Source: Folioceros fuciformis (Eukaryota; Anthocerotophyta; Anthocerotopsida; Anthocerotales). From it: a stretch of 64,000 nt of DNA. Shown here one piece after another: positions 61,641-64,000 of the stretch (its first letter is position 1; every line of letters begins with the position of its first letter). The stretch spans positions 375,290 to 439,289 of the forward strand of contig JBNGIO010006304.1 of NCBI GenBank assembly GCA_049999805.1, in the 5' to 3' direction. Below the pieces are notes generated by a model, which saw only the letters and a list, made by a program, of their open reading frames with translations, did no database searches and was not told the origin of the DNA. A program made the position numbers and the translations under genes.

Positions 61641-64000
61641 GATGATGGTCTGGATCAAGTCATCAATGATGGTTGTGAGTTGTTATTAGGAAATTAGGTA
61701 ATAGGCAGCAGTAAACACACATTATCCTCTATTTATGAACCGTTGACAAAGAGTTTGGATTTACATGTTTTCATCCACTGTGCTGTAATCCATTGTGACA
61801 GAAAGCATCCATAGTTGGAAACACTCGCCTTGTGGTAAAGATAAGCCCATTTATATAACGAAGTAGTCGCCATTCGTGGTATGGCCGACCTTTGTTACTG
61901 TCTACCAATACACCATGGGGGTACGTATATATCGACACAAGTAGTATGATCATACGTTAAAGGCAATGGACACCGGCCGGCCAACGCCTACTAGATATCT
62001 CAGGCCAAAACACTCCTGGTGTTGAGAATGTCTGTGACCTTGTGGTACGTAACCTTGTGAACACTTTCAGAAACCTTTCCCTTCACCATGTGACATATCC
62101 CCAACAGTGATGGCGGTCCTCACCATCGTTCCCTCTTAGCAAAGTAGATATTGTGAAGGCGAGAGTGGGACATTAGAGGCAATCGTAACACGTCTCTAAG
62201 CACGCACTCTTACCCAAAACCTAGACAGATAGAAAGGAAGTACCGGCTTGCATGGCCTGCCTCATGGGCTCAAAACAAGGAGACGGATGTGGTTCTTGCA
62301 AATCACTGACCATGCATGCAGACACCGGGTTATGAGAATAGTAGGATTGGCCTGCACACTGACCTTGTTTTTCGACGTTCATTTTCGACTGGTTTAAAAA
62401 AGCCCCAGCTAATATCATCGTTAACCTCAATATAAGAATATCGTACCTTTTGCCACCCTTCATGCATTTTCACCTCCTTGCAAATTTCTCGTGTTATGTG
62501 TGTAGCAAGGATGGGCACAGTTGAGTGGCTAGTTTGTCAAGCCCTATAATTAGGGGATTTTGATGCGTTTTCCATGAGGGATACTATAAACACGAGATGT
62601 AAATACTTTATGAACAGTGATGCTAAGAACGAGATGTAAGAAAATAGAGTCCAACTAGTCAAGTGTACAACCAAATGTTCATGAAATCCTAGTCACCATC
62701 CATAAAAGTCATAATCGGCCGATGATCATTGCTTCATGGTACTAATAGCGCAATCAAAGTGTTAACTTGACCTCAATAGATATTTGAGAAGCCGTTCTAG
62801 TCAATGAAGACAATTTCAAGATTGTCCTTACTCACTTTCAACATCCACTTTGATATTCCAATGTGTTTATGGTCACTAATGTGGCCACCATAAACATAGA
62901 ATAACATTCACCACCTATGAAGTGAGAGGCAAGCCAACTGTCACTTTGAGATGGACCCAAGTCCAAGGAAAGGTAATAAGCCCCACCGTGGGGGAAGTGT
63001 ACTAGAGTTAGGAATCTCAATAGCCAGCTCTATTTTATAATTCACACTTGACAATCAAGGTGCTCCACCTCATGGTGCTGGGTAAGAGCTCAATTTTGCA
63101 AAACCTCTAAACAAAACACCCCAAGGCCACCACAACAATATGTAAGAGGCGCACTAGTGCAAGGTTGCAACCATTCCCTCATAGGCTCCTAAAGTGTACC
63201 ATAAATGGATAGCGGGACACTTGGCAGAACCAAAAAAAAAGTTTTTCTCAAAACAATTAGTAGTATAATATAATATAATATAATATAATATAATATAATA
63301 TAATATAATAACTCTTTGAGAATCCTCTTAGTAAGAAGGGGGAGGGGGAATTGCCATGTATATATACTCTAAGGCCTACTTATGTTGCCAATGTCATAGG
63401 GTCCATCTAGGGTGTGATTATAAGAAGATTCTTGAAAACGAAATCGGAGTGACTTGCATGATGAGTAAATAGACCCATCCCCTTTACTCATCATTCGGGA
63501 AAATGTTGTATGCCAAAGTTGGCAAACTTGCAAGGTCATTCAGCCCCACATAATTACAACATCATTCTAGTACCATCATGAAGAGCTCTTCAAGCTCTAC
63601 AACATAATGATCATTATGTTCTGCTATAGACCTATCGTCAAGCTCTACAAGATGGTGTAGTTATCTTTTCTTAACATCTTTTGCATCACATGCAATGAAA
63701 TGCCAAAGTTTGGATCATAAATTTGAATTTGAAAAATGTTTGCAAACTTGCATGAGTCAGTCACTTCACTCTTTCAACCCAAGAATCACTAAAAGGTCCA
63801 CATTAGCCCTTATTGTCGGGGCAGTCTTGGTGCGATTCCCTTTGTCCCTTGTGTGTAGGCTGTCAAATTAGGACGCTGATCCAATGTGAAAGTGCACCTT
63901 GGGCTTGATCCCCTTGCCACTAAGGGGGGCGTGGTGGATCCCTAGGCTGCCAAGATCTGTATGGCCAAATCCGCAGTGATTGATCCTTCTTCTGTGCGGG
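61641..64000. other. AT-rich, gene-free end of the window
   Basis: No gene, RNA gene or element ends could be recognised in about 2.3 kb apart from the microsatellite listed separately. Confidence 0.5.
63262..63310. repeat. (TATAA)n microsatellite
   Basis: About nine uninterrupted copies of a 5-bp AT-only unit. Confidence 0.95.

Overview
The window is nuclear DNA of a land plant. Genes are split by GT-AG introns, mostly about 75-150 bp long. Several proteins begin with predicted plastid or mitochondrial transit peptides, and there are PPR proteins of plant type, an ALMT channel, a HOTHEAD-type oxidoreductase, SURNod19 proteins and a plant-type tRNA-Pro. Compact introns, mixed base composition, a PLS-class PPR relic and several intronless genes fit an early-diverging land plant. 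A bryophyte such as a hornwort, or a lycophyte, is my guess, but the sequence alone does not settle it. It is a draft assembly with five 10-N and two 100-N gaps, and most gaps are flanked by the same sequence on both sides.

Layout. 1-4.8 kb holds two tandem SURNod19 genes (+), the first cut by the window edge. 4.9-6.8 kb is a Tigger/pogo-type DNA transposon with TA target duplication and a deleted catalytic core. 6.8-10.4 kb carries a ten-exon SDR gene (-) and a plastid DUF2358 protein (-). 10.9-14.4 kb is a decayed PIF/Harbinger transposon with terminal inverted repeats and a 3-bp duplication. 14.4-15.7 kb is repeat-rich spacer. 15.9-18.3 kb has NF-YC and thymidylate kinase (+). 19.2-21.1 kb is a HOTHEAD-like GMC oxidoreductase (-). 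22.4-23.4 kb is a KCTD-type BTB protein (+). 24.2-26.3 kb is a PPR-SMR protein (-). 27.1-29.1 kb is KRI1 (+), with a MITE-like repeat ending just upstream. 30.1-34.5 kb has an ankyrin/BTB protein and mitochondrial LpxD (both -). 35.6-39.1 kb is a large coiled-coil protein of unknown function (+). 41.5-47.3 kb has ALMT and the condensin subunit CAP-H (both -). 47.8 kb is tRNA-Pro(AGG). 48.8-50.0 kb is a plastid HPP/NITR2-like transporter (-). 51.3-53.5 kb is a frameshifted PPR relic (-). 55.4-57.8 kb is a CID-type RNA-binding protein (+). 57.8-64 kb is AT-rich, repeat-bearing DNA with only degraded coding traces.

The genes are mostly unrelated housekeeping functions: chromosome condensation, ribosome biogenesis, plastid rRNA/RNA processing, nucleotide supply, transcription and transport. 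No operon-like or defence-like cluster is visible. The less ordinary items are structural: two DNA transposons whose ends can be read directly, a 153-bp foldback inserted in a CAP-H intron, a perfect 26-bp palindrome in an HPP intron, a MITE whose end supplies a possible TATA box to KRI1, a tandem array of TATA-like repeats, GC-AG introns in two regulatory genes, and repeated sequence at assembly gaps.
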